Counted from the stretch's first letter, positions 16,999-28,621 are shown. The stretch is DNA of 64,000 nucleotides from Victivallaceae bacterium (GCA_024405735.1 JAKSOF010000008.1:42596-106595), one strand, 5' to 3'. Program-made: numbers and translations. Notes: generated by a model not told the origin, from the sequence alone.

Positions 16999-17803
16999 AG
17001 ATTTCATCCGCCCGTCGGTTGAGTTCCGCCTCGTCCGCAAAAAAACCTAAAAAACCGTAAGCGGGAGCGACTTTGCGGCAAGTGTGCGCGTAATAATGGT
17101 CGCGCACGGCGCCGGGTGCGTCGAAACACGCCGTCGCAAGATGCAAATTTTCTTCGATGCGGGGATCTTCGGGATCGATTTGGTGATAAAGTTGCGCCAG
17201 ATTGACGTAAGTTACCGCACGGTCCGGCAAATTGCCGCATTGCTTTAAAATGTCGAGCGCCTTTTCATAGTAGACCTCGGCGTGGCGGATCTCGCCGTTG
17301 TCGAGATATGCCGCCGCCATATTGTTGAAAAGTCCGGCGAAACGTTTGTCGCCGGGAGCAAGCGATCTGCCGTAGGCGCGGCTCGCGGCGGCATAACAGG
17401 TAAGCGATTCCTGCGTGTCGCCGAAAGCCTTGAGCGCGGTCGCCGCGTTGAGTAAAATGGTGCCCCCGGACGCCGTGTCGGCGCAATGAAGTTCTTTGAG
17501 CAATGAAAGTCCGTCGCGGACAACGGGGATGCCGCGCTCCGGGTCGCCGGTCATGCGGTAGTAGCCCATCAATTCGTTCAAAAGGCTCAATTCGCTTTTT
17601 TTGTCGCCGCATTCGTGCGCTTTTTTGCGCCAGAAGCGTAAATGATCCCCGAGCGACGCCATATCTTCGTTGCCGGCGAGACGGTCGCACTCGGCGATGA
17701 CGCCGGCAAGCGGGATCGTCCCGTGCGGCGTTTCCGCCGCGGGGCGGTTGCCGTCATCCATTGCGAGCAGGCACGGCGGCTCCCGATAATCGGTTTTATC
17801 CAT
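16985..17803 (-). CDS. Tetratricopeptide repeat protein paired with DUF4037
   Basis: The 272-residue soluble protein has no signal peptide. At least four helical TPR units are visible from about residue 70, with consensus positions in LLNELMGYYRMTGDPERGI, LFNNMAAAYLDNGEIRHAE and AVTYVNLAQLYHQIDPED. TPRs bind other proteins, and the partner is probably the DUF4037 enzyme encoded in the same operon. AAGGA precedes the ATG at 17803. The role is unknown; the pairing is the main clue. Confidence 0.8.
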   Translation of the reverse strand: MDKTDYREPPCLLAMDDGNRPAAETPHGTIPLAGVIAECDRLAGNEDMASLGDHLRFWRKKAHECGDKKSELSLLNELMGYYRMTGDPERGIPVVRDGLSLLKELHCADTASGGTILLNAATALKAFGDTQESLTCYAAASRAYGRSLAPGDKRFAGLFNNMAAAYLDNGEIRHAEVYYEKALDILKQCGNLPDRAVTYVNLAQLYHQIDPEDPRIEENLHLATACFDAPGAVRDHYYAHTCRKVAPAYGFLGFFADEAELNRRADEIYARN

Positions 17804-17829
17804 AAAAAATCCTTGATATTTGTTTTTTT

Positions 17830-17858
17830 AATAGAGCATTGCGGGAGGTTTTTTGCAA
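17830..17858 (-). promoter_or_regulatory. Promoter of the TPR-DUF4037 operon
   Basis: On the minus strand TTGCAA (17853-17858) and TCTATT (17830-17835) are 17 bp apart, just upstream of the ATG at 17803. Confidence 0.4.
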
Positions 17859-17939
17859 ATGAAAATGCTGTCAAATTTTTTCTCCTGCGGGAACGGAAAA
17901 AAGTTGAAAAATTTTTCTTGAAAATTCTTGAAAAAGGAC

Positions 17940-17968
17940 TTGCAAGGATGAAAAGAGAGGGCTATATT
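17940..17968 (+). promoter_or_regulatory. nrdG-nrdD promoter
   Basis: TTGCAA (17940-17945), a 17-bp spacer and TATATT (17963-17968) predict transcription from about 17975, which falls inside the first NrdR box. Confidence 0.55.
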
Positions 17969-17970
17969 GA

Positions 17971-18018
17971 TAACAAGATGTTGTGGTAAGATTGCTCTTT
18001 TACAACAATATATAGTGT
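17971..18018 (+). promoter_or_regulatory. Tandem NrdR boxes controlling nrdG-nrdD
   Basis: Two 16-bp sites match the NrdR box (consensus acaCwAtATaTwGtgt). The downstream site at 18003-18018 (CAACAATATATAGTGT) agrees at 14 of 16 positions. The upstream site at 17971-17986 (TAACAAGATGTTGTGG) agrees at about 11, including the outer C and G. Their centres are 32 bp apart, about three helical turns, which is the usual spacing for cooperative NrdR binding. The first overlaps the predicted transcription start, as expected of a repressor. Confidence 0.7.
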
Positions 18019-18058
18019 AAAAAGCTGAAATCCCCTGAAAATAAGAGAGTTGGGAAAA

Positions 18059-18751
18059 ATGCGCTTCGGATTGCAGAAATTGACGTTGCTGGACTACCCG
18101 GGAAAGGTCGCGTGTACGGTCTTTACCTGCGGCTGCAATTACCGCTGTCCTTTTTGCCACAACGCGATGCTGGTGACGGGGCGCGACGAAGAGATGGCGT
18201 TCAGCCGCGAAGAATTGATCTCTTTTTTGAAAACGCGCACGAAGATCCTCGACGGCGTGGCGATCACAGGGGGTGAGCCGCTTCTGCACGCCGGATTGCC
18301 GGAGCTGATCCGCGAAATCAAAGATCTCGGCTTTGCGGTGAAACTCGACACCAACGGGAGTTTCCCCGATGCGCTTAAGAATTTGATCGATGCGAAACAG
18401 ATCGACCGCGTCGCCGTCGACATCAAAAATTCGCCTGCTAAATACGCGATGACCTGCGGTTCGGAAACCGCGTTGGAAAAGGTGCGCGCAACAGTCGATT
18501 TGCTGAAACGCGACGTCGTTGATTATGAATTCCGCACGACGGTGGTCGGCGGTTTTCACGAAAAAGGCGATTTCGCCGAAATCGGCAAATGGATTGCCGG
18601 AGCGAAAGCCTACTTTTTACAGAAGTTCACCGATTCGGGCGAAGTGCTCGCTTTGACGCCGGAAATGGGAAGCATCACCGATGCCGACTTGGAAAATTTC
18701 CTCGCCGAAGTGAAACCTTTTGTCCCCGATGCGGCGATCCGCGGAAAATGA
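18059..18751 (+). CDS. nrdG: Anaerobic ribonucleotide reductase activase NrdG
   Basis: This 230-residue radical-SAM enzyme uses a [4Fe-4S] cluster and S-adenosylmethionine to form the glycyl radical on NrdD. The cluster motif is CNYRCPFC near residue 24, followed by the SAM-contact segment GVAITGGEPLL. The ATG at 18059 is chosen over the in-frame TTG at 18050 because the GAGAG ribosome site lies seven bases before it. The next gene, 56 bp downstream, encodes the reductase, so activase precedes substrate; the reverse order is common in enterobacteria. The promoter and NrdR boxes lie immediately upstream. Confidence 0.93.
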   Translation: MRFGLQKLTLLDYPGKVACTVFTCGCNYRCPFCHNAMLVTGRDEEMAFSREELISFLKTRTKILDGVAITGGEPLLHAGLPELIREIKDLGFAVKLDTNGSFPDALKNLIDAKQIDRVAVDIKNSPAKYAMTCGSETALEKVRATVDLLKRDVVDYEFRTTVVGGFHEKGDFAEIGKWIAGAKAYFLQKFTDSGEVLALTPEMGSITDADLENFLAEVKPFVPDAAIRGK

Positions 18752-18807
18752 TTTTTTTTTGCCCTTAAACCATAAAACCGACAAAAAACAAGGAGAAAAA
18801 CGGAAAA

Positions 18808-21216
18808 ATGTATCAGGTTCAGAAACGGAACGGCAAAAACATCGATTTTGATTTAGTCAAGATTTCCGACGCGATCAAGATGGCGTTTGAAGCGCAGGAA
18901 AAGCAGTACAATCAGTCGATCATCGACTTCCTCGCGCTCAAAGTGACGGCGGATTTCGAGCCGAAAATCAAAGAGGGACTCATCAACGTCGAAGATATTC
19001 AGGACAGCGTCGAGTCGGTGCTCGTCCAGGCGGGCTACGGCGACGTCGCCAAGGCTTACATCCTCTACCGTCGTCAGCACGAAAAACTGCGCAACGCAAA
19101 ATCGACCATCCTCGACTTCAAAAAGACCGTTGACGACTACGTCAAGATCAACGACTGGCGCGTCAAGGAAAACTCGACCGTCACCTACTCGGTCGGCGGC
19201 TTGATCCTTTCCAACTCCGGCGCGATCACGGCGAACTACTGGTTGAGCGAAGTCTACGACGACGAGATCGCCAACGCGCACCGCAACGCCGACATCCATC
19301 TGCACGATCTCTCGATGCTGACCGGATACTGCGCCGGATGGTCGCTCAAACAGCTCATCAAGGAAGGTCTCGGCGGCGTGCCCGGCAAGATCACCTCGGC
19401 GCCGGCTTCGCATCTGGCGACGCTCTGCAACCAGATGGTGAACTTCCTCGGCATCATGCAGAACGAGTGGGCGGGCGCGCAGGCGTTTTCCTCTTTTGAC
19501 ACCTATCTCGCGCCTTTCGTCAAGGTGGACAATCTTTCCTACGATCAGGTCAAAAAGTGCATCGAATCTTTCATTTTCGGCGTCAACACGCCGTCGCGCT
19601 GGGGCACGCAGGCGCCCTTTTCCAACATCACGCTCGACTGGACGGTACCCCGCGACCTCGCGGAACTCAACTGCATCGTCGGCGGCAAGGAAGTCGATTT
19701 CAAGTACAAGGACTGCAAAGCCGAAATGGATATGGTCAACCGCGCATTCATCGAAACGATGATCGAGGGCGATGCCCAGGGACGCGGTTTCCAGTACCCG
19801 ATCCCGACCTACTCGATCACCCGCGATTTCGACTGGTCGGAAACCGAAAACAACAAACTGCTCTTTGAGATGACGGCGAAGTACGGCACCCCCTACTTCT
19901 CGAACTACGTCAACAGCGATATGGAGCCGAGCGATATCCGCAGTATGTGCTGCCGTCTGCGCCTCGATCTGCGCGAATTGCGCAAGAAATCCGGCGGTTT
20001 CTTCGGCAGCGGCGAAAGCACCGGTTCCATCGGCGTCGTCACGATCAATCTGCCGCGCATCGCCTACCTCGCGGCGGACGAAAAAGACTTCTACACGCGG
20101 CTCGACCATATGATGGATATTTCGGCGCGTTCGCTCAAAGTCAAACGCGGCGTCATCAACAAACTGCTCGAAGAAGGGTTGTATCCCTACACGCGCCGCT
20201 ACCTCGGCAAATTCGACAATCACTTTTCGACGATCGGCATCGTCGGGATGAATGAAGCCGCGCTCAACGCCAAATGGGTCCGTCAGGATCTCACTCACGA
20301 AGAGGCGCAGAAATTCGCCCAGGACGTTTTGAACCATATGCGCGAACGTCTTTCCGACTATCAGGAAATGTACGGCGACTTGTACAACCTTGAAGCGACT
20401 CCGGCGGAATCGACTTCCTACCGGCTCGCCAAGCACGACAAACGGCGTTTCGGCGACATCATCACCGCCGCCGGCGATTGCGGGACTCCCTACTATACCA
20501 ACAGTTCCCATTTGCCCGTCGGCTATACCGAAGACATCTTTGCCGCGCTCGATATTCAGGACAACTTGCAGACGCTCTACACTTCCGGCACCGTTTTCCA
20601 CGCCTTCCTCGGCGAAAAGATGCCCGACTGGCGCGCCGCCGCGACTCTTGTCCGCAAGATCGCCGAGAATTACCGTCTGCCCTACTATACGCTGAGCCCG
20701 ACGTACTCGATCTGTCACAGCCACGGTTATATTGCCGGAGAGGCGTTCAAATGCCCCGACTGCGGCGGTTCGACCGAAGTCTACAGCCGCATCACCGGCT
20801 ACTACCGCCCGGTGCAGAATTGGAATGACGGCAAGGCGCAGGAATACAAAGACCGCAAAGTCTACAATGCCGGATTGTCGATGAAACGCCATTTCGTCGA
20901 CGGCGACGGCAAAGTCGTTTCTCCGGCGCCGGAAACGGCGTGCGGTTGCGGACATCACGACGCGAAAGAGGCGAAACTGACGCTCTTTACGACGAGTACC
21001 TGTCCCAATTGCCGGATCGCCAAAAGTTTCCTCGACAAGGCGGGGATCGCCTATGACGTCGTCGTTTCCGATCAGGAACCGGAGAGGGCGCGCGCACTCG
21101 ACATCCGTCAGGCGCCGACCCTGGTGGTCGAAAGCGCCAACGGGGTGGAAAAGATCGTGAATCTTTCCAACATCCGCCACTTCGTCGATGAACAGACGAA
21201 ATCAATGGCAGTATAG
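18808..21216 (+). CDS. nrdD: Anaerobic ribonucleoside-triphosphate reductase with C-terminal glutaredoxin domain
   Basis: This 802-residue class III reductase makes deoxynucleotides without oxygen. Residues 1-95 form an ATP-cone for allosteric control (start MYQVQKRNGKNIDFDLVKIS). The catalytic core contains the cysteine motif RSMCCRLRLD and a zinc-site CPDCG near 650. The glycyl-radical loop is RITGYYRP with the glycine near 664. A linker with CGCGHH leads to an extra 80-residue redoxin-like domain with the active site CPNC (732-735) and QAPTLVV, which is glutaredoxin/NrdH-like. Class III enzymes of the NrdD2 type take electrons from a redoxin instead of formate, so the fused domain is probably the built-in reductant. 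AAGGAG precedes the ATG. Confidence 0.94.
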   Translation: MYQVQKRNGKNIDFDLVKISDAIKMAFEAQEKQYNQSIIDFLALKVTADFEPKIKEGLINVEDIQDSVESVLVQAGYGDVAKAYILYRRQHEKLRNAKSTILDFKKTVDDYVKINDWRVKENSTVTYSVGGLILSNSGAITANYWLSEVYDDEIANAHRNADIHLHDLSMLTGYCAGWSLKQLIKEGLGGVPGKITSAPASHLATLCNQMVNFLGIMQNEWAGAQAFSSFDTYLAPFVKVDNLSYDQVKKCIESFIFGVNTPSRWGTQAPFSNITLDWTVPRDLAELNCIVGGKEVDFKYKDCKAEMDMVNRAFIETMIEGDAQGRGFQYPIPTYSITRDFDWSETENNKLLFEMTAKYGTPYFSNYVNSDMEPSDIRSMCCRLRLDLRELRKKSGGFFGSGESTGSIGVVTINLPRIAYLAADEKDFYTRLDHMMDISARSLKVKRGVINKLLEEGLYPYTRRYLGKFDNHFSTIGIVGMNEAALNAKWVRQDLTHEEAQKFAQDVLNHMRERLSDYQEMYGDLYNLEATPAESTSYRLAKHDKRRFGDIITAAGDCGTPYYTNSSHLPVGYTEDIFAALDIQDNLQTLYTSGTVFHAFLGEKMPDWRAAATLVRKIAENYRLPYYTLSPTYSICHSHGYIAGEAFKCPDCGGSTEVYSRITGYYRPVQNWNDGKAQEYKDRKVYNAGLSMKRHFVDGDGKVVSPAPETACGCGHHDAKEAKLTLFTTSTCPNCRIAKSFLDKAGIAYDVVVSDQEPERARALDIRQAPTLVVESANGVEKIVNLSNIRHFVDEQTKSMAV

Positions 21217-21234
21217 AAAAAAGTCATAGACAAG

Positions 21235-21278
21235 AGGACTGTTGCAAAACCATTGAGGCAAAGCAACAGTCCTTTTTT
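21235..21278 (+). terminator. Rho-independent terminator after nrdD
   Basis: An 11-bp perfect stem (AGGACTGTTGC with GCAACAGTCCT) and a T-run end the nrd operon. Confidence 0.85.
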
Positions 21279-21304
21279 GTATCGCCATGTGGCGTACAAA
21301 GAGC

Positions 21305-21946
21305 TTATTTTTCCGTGTAAATGCCGTGAGCGGTTTTGACGGAAACAAGTTCGCGCAGACGGTCGTCGGGGAAAATTTCCGGCATCAGATTGCCGATCGC
21401 GTCGCGGGTGTCACGATAGACGGAAAAAGCGTGTTCCCGCGTCAGACGCGAGGGGACCGCGCGCATCTCATCCAGAGAGGAAGCGACCTGCCGCGCGATG
21501 GTTTCCTCGCGGTCGGCGACGGCGGAAAGATCTTTCACGCCGCAGAAAAGGAGCATCGCGTTGATCAGGCAGTTTTTCGTGCGCGGATAGCCGGAGCACA
21601 TCAGATTCCACGGGTCGCATCCGTTGTCGCATTTGTCGCGGAAATCCGTCCGCAACAAGACCGTCGGCAAATCGAGCATTTTGGCGATGCAGAATTCGAC
21701 GACGGAGCCGGAATCAAGTTCCGTGCCGTCGAAATTGGCGAGGAGGCAATCGGCGCCGAAAAGCATTTCGAAATCGCGGTCGCGGATCTCGCCGATGGCA
21801 CGCGCCGCATTGGATGCGCTGTTTTGCGGCAGGACGATATGATACTGCGGAGCGACTTTTTCGATCGCCAGCGTCAGGTGGAGATTTCCGGCAAGTTCCT
21901 TGTGGTCAAAGAGACCTCCGGCGAAATAGACGTTGAATTTTTCCAT
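21305..21946 (-). CDS. Nucleoside 2-deoxyribosyltransferase family protein
   Basis: The 213-residue protein begins with the family motif VYFAGGLFDHKE and carries CLLANFDGTELDSGSVVEF, where the Asp and Glu match the substrate and catalytic positions of nucleoside 2-deoxyribosyltransferases (PF05014). These enzymes exchange or hydrolyse nucleobases on deoxyribosides and serve salvage. It is longer than the roughly 160-residue classical enzymes because of an insert with several cysteines (residues about 110-135: KCDNGCDPWNLMC). The start is the ATG at 21946, four bases after the fumarase beta stop, with AGGA ten bases upstream. It is the last gene of the fumarase operon. Confidence 0.8.
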   Translation of the reverse strand: MEKFNVYFAGGLFDHKELAGNLHLTLAIEKVAPQYHIVLPQNSASNAARAIGEIRDRDFEMLFGADCLLANFDGTELDSGSVVEFCIAKMLDLPTVLLRTDFRDKCDNGCDPWNLMCSGYPRTKNCLINAMLLFCGVKDLSAVADREETIARQVASSLDEMRAVPSRLTREHAFSVYRDTRDAIGNLMPEIFPDDRLRELVSVKTAHGIYTEK

Positions 21947-21950
21947 GTTT

Positions 21951-22481
21951 TTATTTCCTGTAAAGAGAATTGCCGTCGGCGTCGATGGCAACGATCAGCG
22001 GAAAATCCTCGACGACGAGGCGGTGCACCGCTTCCGGACCGAGATCGGGAAAGGCGACGACTTCGCACGACTTGATGCAGCGCGCGATCAGCGCGCCCGC
22101 GCCGCCCGTCGCGGCGAAATAGACGGCGCCGTATTGTTTCATCGCGGAAACGACTTCCGCGGAGCGGTTGCCCTTGCCGATCATTCCGCGCAGACCGCAC
22201 TGAGCGATGAGCCGCGGGGAATAGCGGTCCATACGGCCGCTCGTCGTCGGTCCGGCGCTCCCGATCACTTTGCCCGGCGGAGCGGGACAGGGACCGACGA
22301 AGTAGATGACTTGATCTTTTAAGTCGACGGGGAGATCTTTCCCGGAATCCAGTAATTCGACAAAACGCAGATGGGCGGCATCGCGCCCCGTCCAGATGAC
22401 GCCGGAAAGCAGCACGGTGTCTCCGGCGTGTAAATCTTTCACGGTTTCCGCCGAAAGCGGCAAAAAGATCTTTTTCATCAT
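21951..22481 (-). CDS. fumB: Class I fumarate hydratase, beta subunit
   Basis: This 176-residue beta subunit of the two-part, oxygen-sensitive [4Fe-4S] hydratase interconverts fumarate and malate. Family motifs are SGVIWTGRDAAHLRF, FVGPCPAPPGKVIGSAGPTT and GLRGMIGKG. The two-subunit form is typical of anaerobes, in contrast to the fused enzyme of E. coli. The related L-tartrate dehydratase (TtdB) has the same architecture and is the main alternative. The start overlaps the alpha-subunit stop by four bases, so translation is coupled. Confidence 0.9.
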   Translation of the reverse strand: MMKKIFLPLSAETVKDLHAGDTVLLSGVIWTGRDAAHLRFVELLDSGKDLPVDLKDQVIYFVGPCPAPPGKVIGSAGPTTSGRMDRYSPRLIAQCGLRGMIGKGNRSAEVVSAMKQYGAVYFAATGGAGALIARCIKSCEVVAFPDLGPEAVHRLVVEDFPLIVAIDADGNSLYRK

Positions 22482-23326
22482 AACGTCACCTCCGCGTGGC
22501 GCGCCGCGTGACAGTTGAGGTTGACCGCCACCGGCAGGCTTGCCAGATGGCAGGCGAAAGCGTCGATGTGGACGGCAAGCGATGTGATCGAGCCGCCCAG
22601 TCCCTGCGGACCGTGCCCTTCGCGGTTGATGCGTTCGAGGATCTCCTTTTCCAGCGCGGCGTAGTCGGGATCGGAGTTGGGTTTCCCGAGCGGACGCAGC
22701 AATGCCTTTTTGGCGAGGAGCATCGCTTTTTCCGCCGTGCCGCCGATGCCGACGCCGACGATGGTGGGGGGACAGGGATTGCCGCCCGCGTTGACGACGC
22801 TCGACACGACGAAATCGACGACCCCCTGCCGTCCGTCGGCGGGTTTGAGCATCTTGAGCTGACTCATGTTTTCCGAACCGCCGCCTTTGGGCGCGAGCGT
22901 GATGTGAAGTTTATCGCCTTTGACGATCTCCAGATGGACGATCGCCGGAGTATTGGTGCCGGTGTTGACCCGGTGAAAGAGGGGATCGGCGTCGATCGAC
23001 TTGCGCAAAAAGTGATCGAGATAGCCTTTTTTCGTCCCCTCGTCGAGCGCTTCGTAAATCGTGCCGCGGTCAAGTTTGATCTCATCGCCGTACTCGACGA
23101 AATAGACCGCAAAGCCGGTATCCTGGCACAGCGGCATCGCCGTTTCGCGGGCGATCTGCGCGTTTTCGAGATACTGGCGGAAAAATTCTTTGCCGGTCGC
23201 CCCGGTTTCGCGCGCGGCGCAATCTTTCAGCGCGGCAAGTACGTCGTCCGGCAGTTCGGTCGCCGCTTTGCGGCAAAGTTCCGCCGTCGCCGCGACGATT
23301 TCATCAAAGGAGATCATTCTGGACAT
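22478..23326 (-). CDS. fumA: Class I fumarate hydratase, alpha subunit
   Basis: This 282-residue subunit binds the [4Fe-4S] cluster. Cluster cysteines appear in MPLCQDTGFAVYF, GGNPCPPTIVGVGIGG and near the end in NLNCHAARHAEV; LAPKGGGSENMSQL is also typical. The frame is open further upstream, but the ATG at 23326 has AAAGGA nine bases before it and fits the family length. Tartrate dehydratase alpha (TtdA) is the alternative name. It is divergent from dnaK across 233 bp. Confidence 0.9.
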   Translation of the reverse strand: MSRMISFDEIVAATAELCRKAATELPDDVLAALKDCAARETGATGKEFFRQYLENAQIARETAMPLCQDTGFAVYFVEYGDEIKLDRGTIYEALDEGTKKGYLDHFLRKSIDADPLFHRVNTGTNTPAIVHLEIVKGDKLHITLAPKGGGSENMSQLKMLKPADGRQGVVDFVVSSVVNAGGNPCPPTIVGVGIGGTAEKAMLLAKKALLRPLGKPNSDPDYAALEKEILERINREGHGPQGLGGSITSLAVHIDAFACHLASLPVAVNLNCHAARHAEVTL

Positions 23327-23355
23327 CGGGAAAAATCCTTTCATTTCTTTTTTAC

Positions 23356-23384
23356 AATATATCATGGGCGCGCGCGAAAAACAA
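23356..23384 (-). promoter_or_regulatory. Promoter of the fumarase operon
   Basis: On the minus strand TTGTTT (23379-23384) and TATATT (23356-23361) are 17 bp apart, about 30 bp before the alpha-subunit ATG. Confidence 0.45.
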
Positions 23385-23416
23385 GCGTAATGCGGTGCGC
23401 CATTAGGCTTTTTTGC

Positions 23417-23427
23417 GTCACGGTGAC
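23417..23427. promoter_or_regulatory. GTCAC-G-GTGAC palindrome upstream of dnaK
   Basis: A perfect 11-bp inverted repeat is followed by another GTGAC half-site at 23437-23441. It lies about 95 bp before the predicted sigma-54 start, where an enhancer-binding protein would be expected to bind. No known regulator is matched. Confidence 0.3.
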
Positions 23428-23493
23428 ATAGCAAGGTGTGACAAAATGGCGCAATCAACTGATTTTTCCGGCATTTTACGGGGAAAAACGCCG

Positions 23494-23510
23494 TTGGCAC
23501 GAAAAATGCT
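23494..23510 (+). promoter_or_regulatory. Sigma-54-type -24/-12 promoter of dnaK
   Basis: TTGGCACG-N4-ATGCT has the invariant GG (23496-23497) and GC (23508-23509) ten bases apart and matches the -24 box TGGCACG exactly. Transcription would start near 23521, about 39 nt before the dnaK ATG. I saw no CIRCE repeat in this region. Confidence 0.55.
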
Positions 23511-23559
23511 CCATTTGTGGGTGTAACACGCAGACAACCAAAAATAGGAGGCTATTGTT

Positions 23560-25461
<1,902 letters not shown>

Positions 25462-25475
25462 GAAAAAAAGGAAAT

Positions 25476-25502
25476 GCTCCCGTCCGGCATTCCGCCGGGC
25501 GG
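25476..25502 (+). other. Hairpin between dnaK and groES
   Basis: CCCGTCCGGC pairs with GCCGGGCGGG (9 of 10 Watson-Crick) around a five-base loop. No T-run follows, so partial termination or mRNA processing is more likely than full termination. Confidence 0.4.
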
Positions 25503-25559
25503 GAATGAAAGCTGGAAGTCAGCAAATAAGCTGAATTGCCAAACATAAGGAGAAAGAAA

Positions 25560-25856
25560 ATGGCAAAAGTCAACATCAAGCCGCTTGGCGACCGCGTTCT
25601 GCTCGAAATGCAGGAAAACACCGAGGAAAAGATCGGCGGGATCTTCATCCCCGACGCCGCCAAGGAGAAGCCGCAGGAATTCAAAGTGATCGCGCTCGGC
25701 ACCGGCAAAAACGACGACAAGGGCAAAAAGATCCCCTTCGATGTCAAGGTGGGCGACATCGTGCTGACCAGCCGTTACGGCGGCACCGAAGTCAAGGTCG
25801 CGGGCAAGGAGTACAAAGTCGTCAATCAGGACGACATCCTCGCCATCGTGGGTTAA
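25560..25856 (+). CDS. groES: Co-chaperonin GroES
   Basis: This 98-residue lid of the GroEL chamber begins [17 protein letters not shown] and has the mobile loop region [18 protein letters not shown] that contacts GroEL; it ends in [20 protein letters not shown] lies seven bases before the ATG at 25560. An in-frame ATG eight codons earlier has no ribosome site. groEL follows after 33 bp. Confidence 0.97.
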   Translation: MAKVNIKPLGDRVLLEMQENTEEKIGGIFIPDAAKEKPQEFKVIALGTGKNDDKGKKIPFDVKVGDIVLTSRYGGTEVKVAGKEYKVVNQDDILAIVG

Positions 25857-25889
25857 TTTACGCAACACAAGAATAAGGATTTTTGAACT

Positions 25890-27515
<1,626 letters not shown>

Positions 27516-27531
27516 TTCCAAGTCATCCCCA

Positions 27532-27566
27532 AACGCCGCAGGGCAAACGCTCTGCGGCGTTTTTTT
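27532..27566 (+). terminator. Rho-independent terminator after groEL
   Basis: AACGCCGCAG pairs with CTGCGGCGTT and is followed by seven T residues. It closes the chaperone operon. Confidence 0.9.
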
Positions 27567-27625
27567 GCATCTCCGACAGGGTATGGCATAAGATTCTGTC
27601 GGCAGATGCGTTTCATTTTCCTGTC

Positions 27626-27804
27626 TTGCAGATGACGCACGGTTCCGCTTACGCTCTACCGTATGAAGCAACTCCGCTTTTCTTCGTCATGAAGCACTTT
27701 CGGTGTCCGCATAACAAGGTTCTTTTACGACTTGTATTCTTTTTATTTTACTGTTATATTATCGCAAACGGAGCGATAATGGGCGAAAGCAGGAGTTTAT
27801 ATCT
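27626..27804 (+). repeat. 179-bp upstream repeat, copy 1, with promoter of lipoprotein gene 1
   Basis: This segment recurs nearly unchanged 996 bp downstream (28622-28800) and ends exactly at a lipoprotein start codon in each case. It contains TTGTAT (27732-27737), a 17-bp spacer and TATATT (27755-27760), followed by the inverted repeat TATCGC-N7-GCGATA, which could be an operator, and an AGGAG ribosome site. Confidence 0.85.
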
Positions 27805-28491
27805 ATGAAAATCCGACTGTTTTTATTCATTTTTATTTTATTCTCGCTGACAGGTTGTCGTGGGCTCACTGACACACAGCTGGAGATTCGTTGTAATTCC
27901 ATCGGATTGGAAAAAATTCCCCTTGACGGATCCGGAATAAAATCATCTACGTCCGTCTTTGCGTTTAGTAGCAGTCGTGTCAAGAATTGGACAAAACGAC
28001 GAGATGATAACTTAAAAAAAACCTTTGAGATATTCGGGGTAGAAGAATGGTCTTTGGAAGTTAACTTTTGCGGAGAAGACTATTATTTGTTGCACCGTCC
28101 TGTTTGTAGTGATCCTCCCGCAAATATAATCATGATAAGAAAAAGAGATATGCAAATCGTCCAAAAATTTGATGCAGGCGGTGTTGTCGAATTTTGTGCA
28201 TGGGAGATCCAAATGGACAACGTTCCTTATTTGGTTATCTACAATGGAGGATTAAGGCGCAGGAACAGATCTATGCTGATTATGGTTGATTCAAGTTGTA
28301 ATATCGTTTATCAGGAGTGTTTGGCAAAAGCATTTGAAATCGGTTATGCCCACAGTGACACATATGGAACCTGCATTATCGTTTCCTCAGGAACCGATTG
28401 GCGACCTGACGAATGGGGGAAAGGCCATAATATCAACGGGGACTGGGTATACTATCTCCCGTCGAATAAATCCCCTGCGGCAAATGAGTAG
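27805..28491 (+). CDS. Putative lipoprotein, duplicated family, copy 1
   Basis: The 228-residue protein has a lipoprotein signal (MKIRLFLFIFILFSLTGC, lipobox LTGC with the cysteine at 18), so it should be membrane-anchored and outside the cytoplasm. The mature part contains RCNSIGLEKIPLDGSGIKS, VNFCGEDYYLL and NGDWVYYLPS, all of which recur in copy 2 at 28801. I recognise no family. The base composition is clearly AT-richer than the neighbouring genes, which suggests acquisition by transfer before the duplication. Both copies keep the same upstream promoter block. Confidence 0.8.
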   Translation: MKIRLFLFIFILFSLTGCRGLTDTQLEIRCNSIGLEKIPLDGSGIKSSTSVFAFSSSRVKNWTKRRDDNLKKTFEIFGVEEWSLEVNFCGEDYYLLHRPVCSDPPANIIMIRKRDMQIVQKFDAGGVVEFCAWEIQMDNVPYLVIYNGGLRRRNRSMLIMVDSSCNIVYQECLAKAFEIGYAHSDTYGTCIIVSSGTDWRPDEWGKGHNINGDWVYYLPSNKSPAANE

Positions 28492-28621
28492 CGTATTATT
28501 CATTCCGTGATGTATACCGTCACCGGAGTAATGAATAAGACGGCGTTTTCACAAACGTCAGCCTTTGCTTTGATTTCATCAAGATTGGACGGGAAAGGCA
28601 AGACTTTCTCATCTTTCTGAA

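Noticed and set aside
27650..27808. Short open frame within the 179-bp upstream repeat, present in both copies
   Set aside because: Its conservation is explained by the duplicated promoter block. It covers the promoter and ribosome site of the lipoprotein gene.
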